From Blautia faecicola (GTDB lineage Bacteria > Bacillota > Clostridia > Lachnospirales > Lachnospiraceae): a stretch of DNA of 64,000 nt. The notes beneath the pieces were generated by a model. That model saw only the letters and a program-made list of their open reading frames with translations. It ran no database searches and was not told the DNA's origin. The position numbers and the translations under genes are program-made. Of the stretch, positions 34,860 to 43,837 are shown piece after piece. Every line of letters begins with the position of its first letter. Position 1 is the first letter of the stretch. The stretch spans positions 1,631,501 to 1,695,500 of the forward strand of contig NZ_SDKC01000001.1 of assembly GCF_004123145.1 (NCBI RefSeq), written 5' to 3'.

Positions 34860-35465
34860 ATGAACAACACACATGCATCACGGACACGGTATCTGGTGGA
34901 ACTGGCACTGATGGTGACCATTATTTTCGTTATGGCATTTACCCCGCTGGGATATTTCCGGACACTTGGATTATCCATTACGTTTCTGACGGTACCGGTA
35001 GCGGTTGGCGCGATGATTCTTGGACCGACAGGCGGTGCGATCTGTGGTCTGGCATTCGGTATCACCAGTTTTATGCAGTGCTTCGGTATGGGCGCTTTCG
35101 GAACCATGTTATTCAGCATCAACCCACTGGGAACAGCAGTAGTATGTATCATTCCACGACTCCTGGAAGGCTGGATCACAGGACTGATTTTTAAAGCAAT
35201 TCGCGGAAAAATGAAAAACGGTGCTTACCTGGTAGCAAGTCTTGCGTGCCCGTTGCTGAACACGCTGTTTTTTATGAGTACGCTGGTGCTGATTTTTTAC
35301 AATACAGATTATATCCAGGGATTTGTAACGTCTCTGGGAGTAAGTAACCCGTTTACGTTTGTTGTGGCATTTGTCGGTGTGCAGGGACTGATCGAGGCGA
35401 TTGTCTGCTTTATCCTGGCAGGAGCAATCTCAAGAGCACTGAGTGCGGCACTGCACAGAATCTGA
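34860..35465 (+). CDS. ECF transporter substrate-binding (S) component
   Basis: This 201-residue protein with about six membrane segments starts VELALMVTIIFVMAFTPLGYF, followed by the signature region TVPVAVGAMILGPTGGAICGLAFGITSF (shortened: VGAMILGPTGGAICGLAFG) of ECF S components related to PF12822, a group that includes pantothenate (PanT)-like members. S components capture a vitamin and dock onto a shared EcfT/EcfA module; one such module is encoded at 37284-39828, so this could use it. The specificity is not certain; the pantothenate-like call is tentative. Confidence 0.75.
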   Translation: MNNTHASRTRYLVELALMVTIIFVMAFTPLGYFRTLGLSITFLTVPVAVGAMILGPTGGAICGLAFGITSFMQCFGMGAFGTMLFSINPLGTAVVCIIPRLLEGWITGLIFKAIRGKMKNGAYLVASLACPLLNTLFFMSTLVLIFYNTDYIQGFVTSLGVSNPFTFVVAFVGVQGLIEAIVCFILAGAISRALSAALHRI

Positions 35466-35493
35466 GAAAAAACTGGATTTGAGATAATATACG

Positions 35494-35533
35494 GAGCATG
35501 CCGGAACTTTCCAGCGGGGAGTCTGGCATGCTC
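35494..35533 (+). terminator. Hairpin between the S component and peptidase genes
   Basis: GAGCATGCC (35494-35502) pairs with GGCATGCTC (35525-35533). It is weak as a terminator because only TTTT follows after 7 bases. Near-duplicate GATTTGAGATAA segments flank it on both sides (about 35477 and 35556). Confidence 0.6.
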
Positions 35534-35567
35534 TCAACATTTTAGGGGAAAGGGAGATTTGAGATAA

Positions 35568-36500
35568 ATGAGTGGAATACGTGAAATAGCAATGACAGAA
35601 ATGCCGGAGGTTTCGATCGGCAATGTGCAGAATGAAGAGGCAAAAACCGGTGTGACAGTTCTTTTGTTTGATAAGAAAACAGGTGCTGTTGTCGGTGTGG
35701 ATATCAGTGGTGGAGGTCCGGCATCCCGTGAGACTCCGCTGACTTCCCCGGTTACAGCAGATAACCCGATCAATGCGATTGTTTTATCCGGTGGATCGGC
35801 TTACGGTCTGGCAGCATCGGACGGTGTGATGCGTTGCCTGGAAGATCATGGGATCGGCTTTGAGACCGGATATGCGAAGGTTCCGCTGGTGTGCCAGTCC
35901 TGCATCTATGACCTCGGGTACGGAAGTGCTACCGTGCGCCCGGACAGTGAGATGGGATATGCAGCCTGTGAGAAAGCGCTTGCAGGAGGCAATCCGTCCA
36001 GTGGCAGTGTGGGAGCGGGAACGGGTGCTACGGTAGGAAAAATCTGTGGTATGGAACGGGCGATGAAATCAGGGCTTGGTATGTATGCGGTACAGTTGGG
36101 AGAACTGCGGATGGCAGCTGTTGTGGCAGTCAATGCCCTGGGAGATATTTTTGATTCTTCTACCGGAAGAAAGATCGCCGGACTCCGGACGGAGGACGGT
36201 ACTGCGTTCAGTGACAGCTGTGAGGAACTGTGGAAAATGGGGCAGAGAGAAAACTTGTTTACCGGCAATACGACGATCGGAGCCGTGATCACAAACGGAA
36301 AATTTAACAAAGCACAGATGAACAAGATCGCATCCATGACCAGAAATGCCTATGCCCGCTGCATTAACCCGGTGGGAACTATGGCGGATGGTGACAGCAT
36401 TTACGCGGCATCTGCGGGTGAGGTGGAAGCAGATCTGAACGTTGCAGGAACGCTTGCGGCTTATGTAATGGAGCGTGCGATCGTGGCAGCGATTCGGTAA
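35568..36500 (+). CDS. P1 family peptidase (S58, DmpA-like)
   Basis: This 310-residue member of the N-terminal-nucleophile family self-cleaves to expose a catalytic residue. The processing region TGNTTIGAV (about residues 236-244) and upstream blocks IVLSGGSAYGLAASDGV and GSVGAGTGATVGK fit DmpA/BapA-type aminopeptidases, which act on N-terminal D- or beta-amino acids. There is no signal peptide. It lies ~100 bases after an ECF S component; if that takes up pantothenate-like compounds, a beta-aminopeptidase could release beta-alanine, but this is speculation from position. AGGGAG precedes the ATG. Confidence 0.85.
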   Translation: MSGIREIAMTEMPEVSIGNVQNEEAKTGVTVLLFDKKTGAVVGVDISGGGPASRETPLTSPVTADNPINAIVLSGGSAYGLAASDGVMRCLEDHGIGFETGYAKVPLVCQSCIYDLGYGSATVRPDSEMGYAACEKALAGGNPSSGSVGAGTGATVGKICGMERAMKSGLGMYAVQLGELRMAAVVAVNALGDIFDSSTGRKIAGLRTEDGTAFSDSCEELWKMGQRENLFTGNTTIGAVITNGKFNKAQMNKIASMTRNAYARCINPVGTMADGDSIYAASAGEVEADLNVAGTLAAYVMERAIVAAIR

Positions 36501-36505
36501 AAATA

Positions 36506-36535
36506 TTGACAACTCCCCGTAAAACAGCGTATACT
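36506..36535 (+). promoter_or_regulatory. Promoter of the UPF0397-ECF operon
   Basis: TTGACA at 36506-36511 and TATACT at 36530-36535, spacer 18. Confidence 0.82.
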
Positions 36536-36545
36536 ATACAGGAAT

Positions 36546-36612
36546 ATGGCGTTGTTGTATTTGGCAAAAATTTTGAGCGATCCGCATAAGAATCGGAGTT
36601 TACAACAGCGAA
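36546..36612 (+). ncRNA. Structured 5' leader of the UPF0397 transporter gene, possible riboswitch
   Basis: GCGTTGTTGTA (about 36548-36558) pairs with TACAACAGCG (about 36601-36610), enclosing a compact ~42-base domain with an inner CGAT...ATCG helix. The ribosome site starts 11 bases later. This layout could control translation of the vitamin transporter. It fits no riboswitch class I can recall. Confidence 0.4.
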
Positions 36613-36633
36613 AACACGAGGGAGGAAATGAAT

Positions 36634-37185
36634 ATGAAAAAGAATAACAGTATCAAAACTGTGGTAGCCATCGGTATCGGCGCGGCTCTGTTCTTTGTGC
36701 TGGGACGTTTTGTGGCGATCCCGAGCCCGGTTCCGAACACCAACATCAGTCTTCAGTATGCAGTACTGGCTCTGCTGGCTGCTATGTACGGTCCGGTAGC
36801 CGGTGGTCTGATCGGTTTCATCGGTCATACACTGGTGGATCTGTCCTGGGGTGGAATCCCGTGGTGGAGCTGGGTGATCACATCTGCATTTGTCGGTGTG
36901 GTTGTAGGAGCATTCGCCAGAAAGCTGAACGTTCAGGAAGGTGATTTTGGTAAAGCAAAAGCAGCAGTATTTGCAATCGCAAACGTAGTTGCTCATGTCA
37001 TCGGATGGGTTGTAGTGGCTCCGGTACTGGATATTCTGATTTATGCTGAACCGGCAAAAAAAGTATTTGCACAGGGTGCATTTGCCGCAGTATCCAATAC
37101 GATCACCGGTGTGGTAGTAGGTGGACTTCTGATCCTGGCTTACACAAAGACCATTGCCAAAAAAGGATCCCTGGATCAGGAATAA
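36634..37185 (+). CDS. UPF0397 family ECF transporter S component
   Basis: This 183-residue protein with about six membrane segments has SIKTVVAIGIGAALFFVLGRF, VPNTNISLQYAVLALLAAMYG and the WGGIPWWSWVITSAFVG block that define UPF0397, often annotated as an ECF-type riboflavin S component although the substrate is not firmly known. The start at 36634 is taken because GGAGG is 9 bases before it; ATG 36628 is only 3 bases from the ribosome site. It is the first gene of a full ECF operon (S, double ATPase, T). Confidence 0.88.
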   Translation: MKKNNSIKTVVAIGIGAALFFVLGRFVAIPSPVPNTNISLQYAVLALLAAMYGPVAGGLIGFIGHTLVDLSWGGIPWWSWVITSAFVGVVVGAFARKLNVQEGDFGKAKAAVFAIANVVAHVIGWVVVAPVLDILIYAEPAKKVFAQGAFAAVSNTITGVVVGGLLILAYTKTIAKKGSLDQE

Positions 37186-37202
37186 AATCAGTTGCTGATT
37201 AC

Positions 37203-37255
37203 GAAAAAGCTTTCTCATAAAGTCTCAGAGACTTGTGAAAAAGCTTTTTCTTTTG
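37203..37255 (+). terminator. Strong hairpin between the S component and EcfA genes
   Basis: GAAAAAGCTTT...AAAAAGCTTTTTC flank an inner AAGTCT/AGACTT stem, then TTTTG. It probably lowers transcription into ecfA-ecfT, setting more S component than energising module. Confidence 0.75.
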
Positions 37256-37283
37256 TAAATAGTAAGACGAGGTAGAGAAAAAC

Positions 37284-39008
37284 GTGACAAACAAACAATC
37301 CCCTGTTATTTCATTCAAAAATTATTCCTTTCAGTATCGTGCCCAGAAACGACCGACGTTAACAAATATCAATCTGGATATCTATCCGGGTGAGAGAGTT
37401 CTGATCGCAGGTCCCTCCGGTTGTGGGAAAAGTACTCTGGCGGGCTGTATTAACGGACTGAATCCTTGTTCCAATCCGGGCAAAGCCACCGGCGAACTGA
37501 TCATCGATGGGGTGGATGCCACAAAAAGCAGTATTTTTGAGCTTTCCGCTCATGTGGGAACGGTTCTGCAGGATCCGGACGGACAGTTTATCGGACTGAC
37601 TGTAGGAGAGGATATCGCGTTTTCCCTGGAGAACAGCTGTATGCCCCAGGATGAGATGCATCAGATCACGCGAAAAGTAGCAGAACTGGTAAAAATCAAT
37701 AACCATCTGGACTATGCACCCCATGAACTTTCCGGCGGACAAAAACAACGGGTCAGTCTTGCCGGTGTTATGGTGGATCAGGTGAAGATCCTGTTATTTG
37801 ATGAACCACTTGCCAATCTGGATCCGGCAACCGGAAAACAGACGATCGAGCTGATCGATGAGATCCAGAAAGAGACCGACACTACGGTAGTGATCATCGA
37901 ACATCGTCTGGAAGATGTATTATGGAGAGATGTGGATCGGATCATCCTGATCAGTGAAGGAAGGATCCTGGCAGATCTGCATCCGGATGAGCTTCTGGCA
38001 ACGGATCTTCTTGTTGAAAATGGGATCCGGGAGCCACTGTATCTGACTGCGATGCGCTATGCCGGAATCACGCTGACACCGGAGAAAAAACCGTCCCATG
38101 CAGACACGGTTACACTGCCGGAAAATGATGTAAAACAATTACAACAGTGGTTCCAGTCACGCGGGGCAGGAAAACAGGAGACAGAAAGAGAACCTCTTCT
38201 GGAAGTGAAAAATCTGAGTTTTGGATATACAAAAGGAGAGCGAACGCTTCAAGATGTAAGCCTGACGATCCGAAAAGGAGAGATGGTCAGCATCGTAGGC
38301 AAGAACGGAGCCGGAAAATCGACATTTTCCAAACTGGTCTGTGGTTTCGAGGATCCGGATCAGGGAGAGATTCGCTTTGCGGGGAAGGATCTGCTGACAG
38401 AAAATATCCGTCACAGAGCAAAACATATCGGCTACGTGATGCAGAATCCAAACCAGATGATTTCTAAGACCATGATTTTTGACGAGGTGGCACTGAGTCT
38501 TCGCAATACAGGAATGGACGAGGCTGCGATCCGGGAGCAGGTGGAAGAGACGCTGAAGATCTGTGGCCTGTATCCGTTCCGAAACTGGCCGATCTCAGCT
38601 CTGAGTTTCGGACAGAAAAAACGTGTGACCATCGCCAGCGTTCTGGTACAGAATCCGGAATTGATCATTCTGGATGAGCCGACGGCGGGGCAGGATTTTT
38701 ATCATTATACAGAAATTATGGAATTTTTGCGAAAATTAAATGAAGAGGGTGTCACCGTTGTGATGATCACCCATGACATGCATCTGATGCTGGAATATAC
38801 ATCGCGGGCACTTGTTTTTGCGGACGGACGGCTGATTGCTGATGACTGTGCAGCTGCAGTTTTATGTAATCAGAAGCTGGTTGAACGGGCAGCGCTGAAA
38901 GAAACCAGTTTATTTACGCTGGCAAACCGGGCAGGTATCGCACCGGCGGAAGCCTTTGTGGAATGTTTTATCGAAGAAGATCGGGAGGTACGCAGCCATG
39001 GCCGCTAA
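37284..39008 (+). CDS. ECF transporter ATPase, two ABC domains in one chain
   Basis: This 574-residue cytoplasmic ATPase energises the ECF transporter; it is a fusion equivalent to EcfA1 plus EcfA2. Domain 1 has Walker A GPSGCGKSTL, signature ELSGGQKQRVSLA and Walker B LLFDEPLANLD. Domain 2 (from ~300) has GKNGAGKSTF, LSFGQKKRVTIA and LIILDEPTAGQD. A short linker (residues ~270-300) joins them. It starts with GTG 37284 after GAGGTAGAG. It overlaps the EcfT gene by 11 bases. The preceding UPF0397 gene gives its dedicated S component, and the S component at 34860 may share it. Confidence 0.92.
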   Translation: MTNKQSPVISFKNYSFQYRAQKRPTLTNINLDIYPGERVLIAGPSGCGKSTLAGCINGLNPCSNPGKATGELIIDGVDATKSSIFELSAHVGTVLQDPDGQFIGLTVGEDIAFSLENSCMPQDEMHQITRKVAELVKINNHLDYAPHELSGGQKQRVSLAGVMVDQVKILLFDEPLANLDPATGKQTIELIDEIQKETDTTVVIIEHRLEDVLWRDVDRIILISEGRILADLHPDELLATDLLVENGIREPLYLTAMRYAGITLTPEKKPSHADTVTLPENDVKQLQQWFQSRGAGKQETEREPLLEVKNLSFGYTKGERTLQDVSLTIRKGEMVSIVGKNGAGKSTFSKLVCGFEDPDQGEIRFAGKDLLTENIRHRAKHIGYVMQNPNQMISKTMIFDEVALSLRNTGMDEAAIREQVEETLKICGLYPFRNWPISALSFGQKKRVTIASVLVQNPELIILDEPTAGQDFYHYTEIMEFLRKLNEEGVTVVMITHDMHLMLEYTSRALVFADGRLIADDCAAAVLCNQKLVERAALKETSLFTLANRAGIAPAEAFVECFIEEDREVRSHGR

Positions 39009-39828
39009 TACGGTATTAAATTATCTGCCAAGGGAAAGTGTAGTTCACAGACTCACCGGAACTACCAAGCTGGCATTTTTCCTGTTATTTACCTTCGCCA
39101 GCATGATCACCTACAACACCTGGGTGCTTCTGGGACTTTTGGCGGTGAGTATCTCAGCGTTCAAACTCAGCAAGATCCGCTTCAAAGAAGTCCGTTTTAT
39201 GATGATTTTCATGCTTGTTTTTCTATTGTTGAATAATTTGTTCATCTTTTTGTTCGACCCGGATCAGGGAACAACACTGTATGGCACCCGGCATGTACTC
39301 TGCCATCTGTTCTGGAGGTATGATCTGACAGCGGAGCAGCTGTTTTATATGGTAAATATTTCCATCAAATACTTCGTGGCACTGCCGGTAGCGATCCTGT
39401 TTATCTCAGCGACGAACCCCAGTGAATTCGCTGCCAGCCTGAACAGCATCGGTATCTCCTACAAAGTAGGCTATTCCGTGGCTATCGCCCTGCGTTACAT
39501 CCCGGACATCCAGCGAGACTACCACAGCATCAGCCAGGCACAGCAGGCGAGAGGTGTGGAACTTGGAAAAAAAGAACACTTTTTCACAAGACTGAAAAAC
39601 TCTGTCAACATCCTGCTGCCACTGATCCTTACAAGCCTGAACCGCATCGATACGATCTCGAATGCGATGGAACTGAGGGGATTCGGAAAACATAAAAAAA
39701 GAACCTGGTATACGAAACGGTCATTCGCAAGAAATGATTTTATCGTGCTGGGACTCGGAGTTGTGCTGCTGGGGGTGAGCCTGACGGTGACGATTCTGTT
39801 TGGGAGATTTTATAATCCGTTTGTGTAG
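38998..39828 (+). CDS. ECF transporter transmembrane (T) component
   Basis: This 276-residue EcfT/CbiQ-family protein has about five to six membrane segments and the two coupling-helix motifs that contact the ATPases: QQARGVELG and AMELRGFGKHKK. The ATG at 38998 lies within the end of the ATPase gene and has GGGAGG 10 bases upstream; the longer open frame upstream is out of context. It completes the transporter. A terminator-like hairpin is seen after about 60 bases. Confidence 0.92.
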   Translation: MAANTVLNYLPRESVVHRLTGTTKLAFFLLFTFASMITYNTWVLLGLLAVSISAFKLSKIRFKEVRFMMIFMLVFLLLNNLFIFLFDPDQGTTLYGTRHVLCHLFWRYDLTAEQLFYMVNISIKYFVALPVAILFISATNPSEFAASLNSIGISYKVGYSVAIALRYIPDIQRDYHSISQAQQARGVELGKKEHFFTRLKNSVNILLPLILTSLNRIDTISNAMELRGFGKHKKRTWYTKRSFARNDFIVLGLGVVLLGVSLTVTILFGRFYNPFV

Positions 39829-39888
39829 AGAATAGAAGAAGCGTTGTAGTTGTTAGCTGTTCAATAGAGTAATAAAGTGAAAGAAGTA

Positions 39889-39941
39889 TATCCTGATTTC
39901 GAATGAATTTTAATTTCTGAAATTGGGATATATTTTTATTA
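39889..39941 (+). terminator. Terminator after the ECF operon
   Basis: TATATCCTGATTTCGAA (from 39890) pairs with TTCTGAAATTGGGATATA, with small mismatches, followed by TTTTTATT. Confidence 0.7.
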
Positions 39942-40026
39942 TATGTATAAAATATGATATAATAATCGGAAAGTACAAAAAGTATTCGTATAAAACAATT
40001 CAAAACATTTTGAGGAGGAATTGGCG

Positions 40027-40743
40027 ATGGCAAATTATGTGATTGCGGATATCCATGGGGAATATGATGCGTTTGAGGAACTTCTGGCGAAAATATCATT
40101 TGGAGACGAGGATACGCTGTATATTCTGGGGGATGTTTTGGACAGAGGACCAAATCCCATTAAAGTGATGCGGAAGCTGATGACAATGCCAAATGCGATC
40201 TGTATTGCAGGAAACCATGAAGTAATGGCACTGGAGTGTCTGGAGTTTCTGCTGCAGGAAATCTCAGATAAAGCGATCGAAAATCTGGATCAGGTGACGT
40301 TGGATAAGCTGGTTACCTGGCAATATAATGGTGCATCTACTACGATTAATGAATTCAGAAAATTAAGCGTATCGGAACGCGAGGATGTGATTGCATTTAT
40401 CCAGGATTTTTCTGCTTATGAAGAAATGTCAGTCGGAGAGAAAGAGTATCTCCTGGTACATGCCGGACTGGGTAATTTTTCACCGGAGAAAGATCTGAGT
40501 GAGTATACGATTCACGATCTTGTATGGGACAGAGGCGTTCTGGGAGAAAAATATTTTGATGATGTCATTACCATCACAGGACATACGCCGACCATGGGGA
40601 TACCAGGAAATCCACATCCTGGATACATATTCAAATTAAATAATCGGATTTATATTGACTGCGGAGCCTGTTTTCCGGGTGGACGGCTTGCTGCGTTCTG
40701 TCTGGATACCGGGGAAGAATTTTATTCGTCAACTCACAGGTAA
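40027..40743 (+). CDS. PPP-family metallophosphoesterase (Ser/Thr phosphatase-like)
   Basis: This 238-residue enzyme has a di-metal site: ADIHGEYDAF (DxH, residues ~7-16), ILGDVLDRGPNP (GDxxDRG), IAGNHEVM (GNHE), LLVHAGL and ITGHTPT. These are the five PPP blocks. Bacterial members act as protein phosphatases or diadenosine tetraphosphate (ApaH-like) hydrolases; I cannot choose between them. GAGGAGGAA precedes ATG 40027; an in-frame TTG two codons earlier is less likely. It is monocistronic or followed only by a doubtful small ORF. Confidence 0.85.
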   Translation: MANYVIADIHGEYDAFEELLAKISFGDEDTLYILGDVLDRGPNPIKVMRKLMTMPNAICIAGNHEVMALECLEFLLQEISDKAIENLDQVTLDKLVTWQYNGASTTINEFRKLSVSEREDVIAFIQDFSAYEEMSVGEKEYLLVHAGLGNFSPEKDLSEYTIHDLVWDRGVLGEKYFDDVITITGHTPTMGIPGNPHPGYIFKLNNRIYIDCGACFPGGRLAAFCLDTGEEFYSSTHR

Positions 40744-40869
40744 ATGCCAGAAGAAAAAGAAGCCATTGAAATTCCTACTCGTATCAAGTATAATAAAGCA
40801 TTGTCGGTAACTGCGCATGGTTTGCTCAGTTACATTGCTTATGAAAACAACGATGTGACTGCACCCTAA
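40744..40869 (+). CDS. Doubtful 41-codon small ORF
   Basis: It starts immediately after the phosphatase stop (TAA-ATG) and reads MPEEKEAIEIPTRIKYNKAL then SVTAHGLLSYIAYENNDVTAP. The composition is protein-like, but there is no ribosome site and no recognised family. It might be translated by reinitiation or be a remnant of a longer gene. Confidence 0.25.
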   Translation: MPEEKEAIEIPTRIKYNKALSVTAHGLLSYIAYENNDVTAP

Positions 40870-40911
40870 GAAACAGGAGAAAACCGCAGTTATGAAAGGA
40901 TGAAAATAAAG

Positions 40912-42342
40912 ATGGAAAATAAGAAAGAAACCCTCACTGCTGTCGAAGAACAGAAACGTCAGCAGCAGTTTATTGAAAAAGCCCGCATCTATGTCAGAGA
41001 AAAATCAGAAGAACTGGGACGTCCGTTATATGCCTGTACGACTACCTTCGGGTGCCAGATGAACGCCCGCGACTCCGAAAAACTGGATGGTATTCTGGAG
41101 GCGGTCGGTTATATCAAGACAGATAAAGAAGACGAAGCAGACTTTGTTATTTACAATACCTGTACAGTCCGTGAGAATGCCAACCAGCGTGTCTATGGCC
41201 GCCTGGGATATCTTGGCAGCATGAAAAAGAAGAAACCGCATATGATGATCGCGCTCTGCGGCTGTATGATGCAGGAAGCCCATGTGGTAGAAAAACTGAA
41301 GAAGAGTTACCGGTTCGTGGATCTGATCTTCGGAACCCATAATATTTTCAAATTCCCGGAACTTCTGTGTTATGCGATGGAATCTGACCGCATGATCATC
41401 GATGTCTGGAAAGATACGGATCAGATCGTGGAAGACCTGCCGGTAGACCGAAAGTATAAGTTCAAATCCGGTGTCAACATCATGTTTGGATGCAATAATT
41501 TCTGCAGTTACTGTATCGTACCGTATGTCCGTGGTCGTGAGAGAAGCCGGAATCCGAAAGATATTGTCAGAGAGATCGAACATCTGGTAGCGGACGGCGT
41601 GGTAGAAGTCATGCTGTTGGGCCAGAATGTCAATTCCTATGGAAAGAATCTGGAAGAGCCGATGACGTTTGCTCAGCTGTTAAAAGAGATCGAAAAGATC
41701 GAAGGGCTGAAAAGGATCCGGTTCATGACCTCTCATCCAAAGGATCTGTCCGATGAACTGATCGAGGTGATGGCCGAGAGTAAAAAGATCTGTCCGCATC
41801 TGCATCTGCCTCTGCAGTCAGGAAGCAGCCGGGTGTTAAAAGAGATGAACCGTCGGTATACAAAAGAGTCTTATCTGGCTCTGGTTGACCGTATCCGTGA
41901 GAAACTTCCGGATATTTCTCTGACGACGGATATTATTGTGGGATTTCCGGGAGAGACAGAAGAAGATTTTCTGGAGACCATGGATGTAGTCGGAAAAGTG
42001 GGATATGACAGCGCATTTACCTTTATTTATTCCAAAAGAAGCGGAACACCTGCAGCGGCCAAAGAGGATCAGGTGCCGGAAGAGGTTGTAAAAGATCGTT
42101 TCGACCGTCTTTTAGCGCAGGTGCAGGAAATTGCACGAGAACGTTCTTCCCGTTTTGAGGGAACGGTACAGGAAGTTCTGGTAGAGAGTGTCAACGATCA
42201 GGATGCATCTCTGGTAACCGGACGAATGGGCAATAATCTTCTGGTACATTTTCCGGGGGATGCTTCTATGATTGGCACATTCAAACAGATCCATCTGGAC
42301 GTATGCAAGGGATTCTACTATATGGGAACGCCTGCAGAATAG
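40912..42342 (+). CDS. miaB: tRNA-2-methylthio-N6-dimethylallyladenosine synthase
   Basis: MiaB adds the methylthio group to i6A37 of tRNAs reading UNN codons, using radical SAM chemistry. The 476-residue protein has the N-terminal UPF0004 domain (cluster cysteines in TFGCQMN, YNTCTVRE, CGCMMQ), the radical SAM motif CNNFCSYCIVPYVRGRE, and a C-terminal TRAM domain (EVLVESVN...GFYYMG). The start at 40912 has AAAGGA 11 bases upstream; an earlier in-frame ATG at 40900 overlaps that ribosome site. The gene for the preceding enzyme, miaA, is also in this window (56242). Confidence 0.95.
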   Translation: MENKKETLTAVEEQKRQQQFIEKARIYVREKSEELGRPLYACTTTFGCQMNARDSEKLDGILEAVGYIKTDKEDEADFVIYNTCTVRENANQRVYGRLGYLGSMKKKKPHMMIALCGCMMQEAHVVEKLKKSYRFVDLIFGTHNIFKFPELLCYAMESDRMIIDVWKDTDQIVEDLPVDRKYKFKSGVNIMFGCNNFCSYCIVPYVRGRERSRNPKDIVREIEHLVADGVVEVMLLGQNVNSYGKNLEEPMTFAQLLKEIEKIEGLKRIRFMTSHPKDLSDELIEVMAESKKICPHLHLPLQSGSSRVLKEMNRRYTKESYLALVDRIREKLPDISLTTDIIVGFPGETEEDFLETMDVVGKVGYDSAFTFIYSKRSGTPAAAKEDQVPEEVVKDRFDRLLAQVQEIARERSSRFEGTVQEVLVESVNDQDASLVTGRMGNNLLVHFPGDASMIGTFKQIHLDVCKGFYYMGTPAE

Positions 42343-42384
42343 AAAATGTTACTGTTCACTCTGACTTTTACCTCAACATCATAG

Positions 42385-42392
42385 AATAGTAT
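42385..42392 (+). promoter_or_regulatory. AATAGTAT box upstream of the MATE gene
   Basis: AATAGTAT within TAGAATAGTAT (42382-42392), with a near copy AATAGTAA at 42401-42408. The same 11-mer occurs at 44741-44751 and 44994-45004. Confidence 0.4.
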
Positions 42393-42499
42393 CAAAACAG
42401 AATAGTAATGTCATGGAAAAAGGATCATTTCAGTAGTAAAATACTGGCTAAAAGCAGACAGTATTTGAGAATACCGTTTAGACATCAGGAGGTAGCATA

Positions 42500-43837
42500 A
42501 TGGGTAAGAATACGACAAATGATATGACGCAGGGAAACTGTATGCGTTTGCTGGTACAGTTTTTCCTGCCGATCCTGGCAGGAAATCTGTTTCAGCAGTT
42601 ATACAGTTTTGCAGATTCCATGGTGGTGGGAAAAGGAATTGGCGATACGGCACTTGCAGCGGTTGGGAACACCGGTTCCGTACATTTTCTGATCATCGGT
42701 TTCGCAATCGGGCTGACAGGAGGATTGGGAATCTGTATTTCTCAGTCTTTTGGAAGTGGCAATTATAAAAAACTTCGTAAAGAGCTGGCAATGTCTGTCT
42801 GGATCTGTCTGGCCGTTGGGATTGTGATTACAGTGGTAAGTCTGGCCTTCATGCGGCAATTATTTACATTTCTCCATACACCGGAAGATCTGATGACGGA
42901 AACACTGCAATATTTCGGAACAATTCTTGCGGGAACCACCATTACAATTTTTAATAATTTTGCCATGACACTTCTGCGTTCCGTCGGAAACAGCCGGGTG
43001 CCTCTGGTTGCAATGATAATTTCTGCCATTGCTAATGTCCTGATGGATCTGTTATTCGTTTTTCCGTTGCATATGGGTGTTTTTGGTGCAGCGTTAGCCA
43101 CTGTTCTGGCACAGGTTCTGTCTGCGCTTTACTGCTGTTACTACATAGGAAGAGAAAAAAATCTGATCCCGAGAAAAACGGACTGGAAACCACAGGGCGT
43201 GATCATCAAAAAACTGACATTGAAAGGTCTGCCGGTTGCCGTTATGAATTCTGTCACTGCAGTGGGCGGAATGGTGTTACAGACGTTTGTCAACAATATG
43301 GGAACAAGCTATGTGGCTGCCTATGCGGCATGCACCAAGATCCTCGGTCTTTTTGAACAGCCGGCAAATACAGTGGGCCTGGCACTTCTTACTTTTGTGG
43401 GACAGAATTATGGTGCCGGAAAAAAGGAGCGGATACGTACCGGTATCCGGGAAGGAGTTATCCTGACGATCCTGATAAATATTCCACTGGCTCTGATGTT
43501 GCTGTGTATTCCTGAGTTTCTGACTTCTTTCATGTTGAATGATGCGTCGATTATTTCTTACACAAGAGATTTTCTGGCGGTTACAGGCATCTGTCTGTTT
43601 CCTCTGGGATGGCTGTTTGTGTTCCGCAACGGGTGTCAGGGCATGGGGCATACGTTTGTTCCGATGCTTTCAGGAGTCCTGGAAGTGTCTCTTCGAGTGG
43701 TCATGGTAAAGCTGCTGACTCCATATCTGGCTTTTCGTGGTGTTGCTCTGGCAGAAGTATCTGCCTGGATCGGCGCCTGGATCATGTTGATGATCACTTA
43801 CCGGATCTATCAGGAAAGAACGGATTCTTTTCGGTAA
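42500..43837 (+). CDS. MATE family efflux transporter
   Basis: This 445-residue membrane protein has 12 hydrophobic helices in two related halves, with family motifs QFFLPILAGNLFQQLYSFADSMVVGK (cut: GNLFQQLYSFADSMVVG) near the N-terminus and LLTFVGQNYGAG in the second half. MATE proteins exchange cations for drugs or metabolites. Upstream (42382-42392) lies TAGAATAGTAT, also found in the spacer before the GH13 cassette, so co-regulation is possible. Its last 28 bases overlap the convergent AraC gene. Confidence 0.9.
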   Translation: MGKNTTNDMTQGNCMRLLVQFFLPILAGNLFQQLYSFADSMVVGKGIGDTALAAVGNTGSVHFLIIGFAIGLTGGLGICISQSFGSGNYKKLRKELAMSVWICLAVGIVITVVSLAFMRQLFTFLHTPEDLMTETLQYFGTILAGTTITIFNNFAMTLLRSVGNSRVPLVAMIISAIANVLMDLLFVFPLHMGVFGAALATVLAQVLSALYCCYYIGREKNLIPRKTDWKPQGVIIKKLTLKGLPVAVMNSVTAVGGMVLQTFVNNMGTSYVAAYAACTKILGLFEQPANTVGLALLTFVGQNYGAGKKERIRTGIREGVILTILINIPLALMLLCIPEFLTSFMLNDASIISYTRDFLAVTGICLFPLGWLFVFRNGCQGMGHTFVPMLSGVLEVSLRVVMVKLLTPYLAFRGVALAEVSAWIGAWIMLMITYRIYQERTDSFR

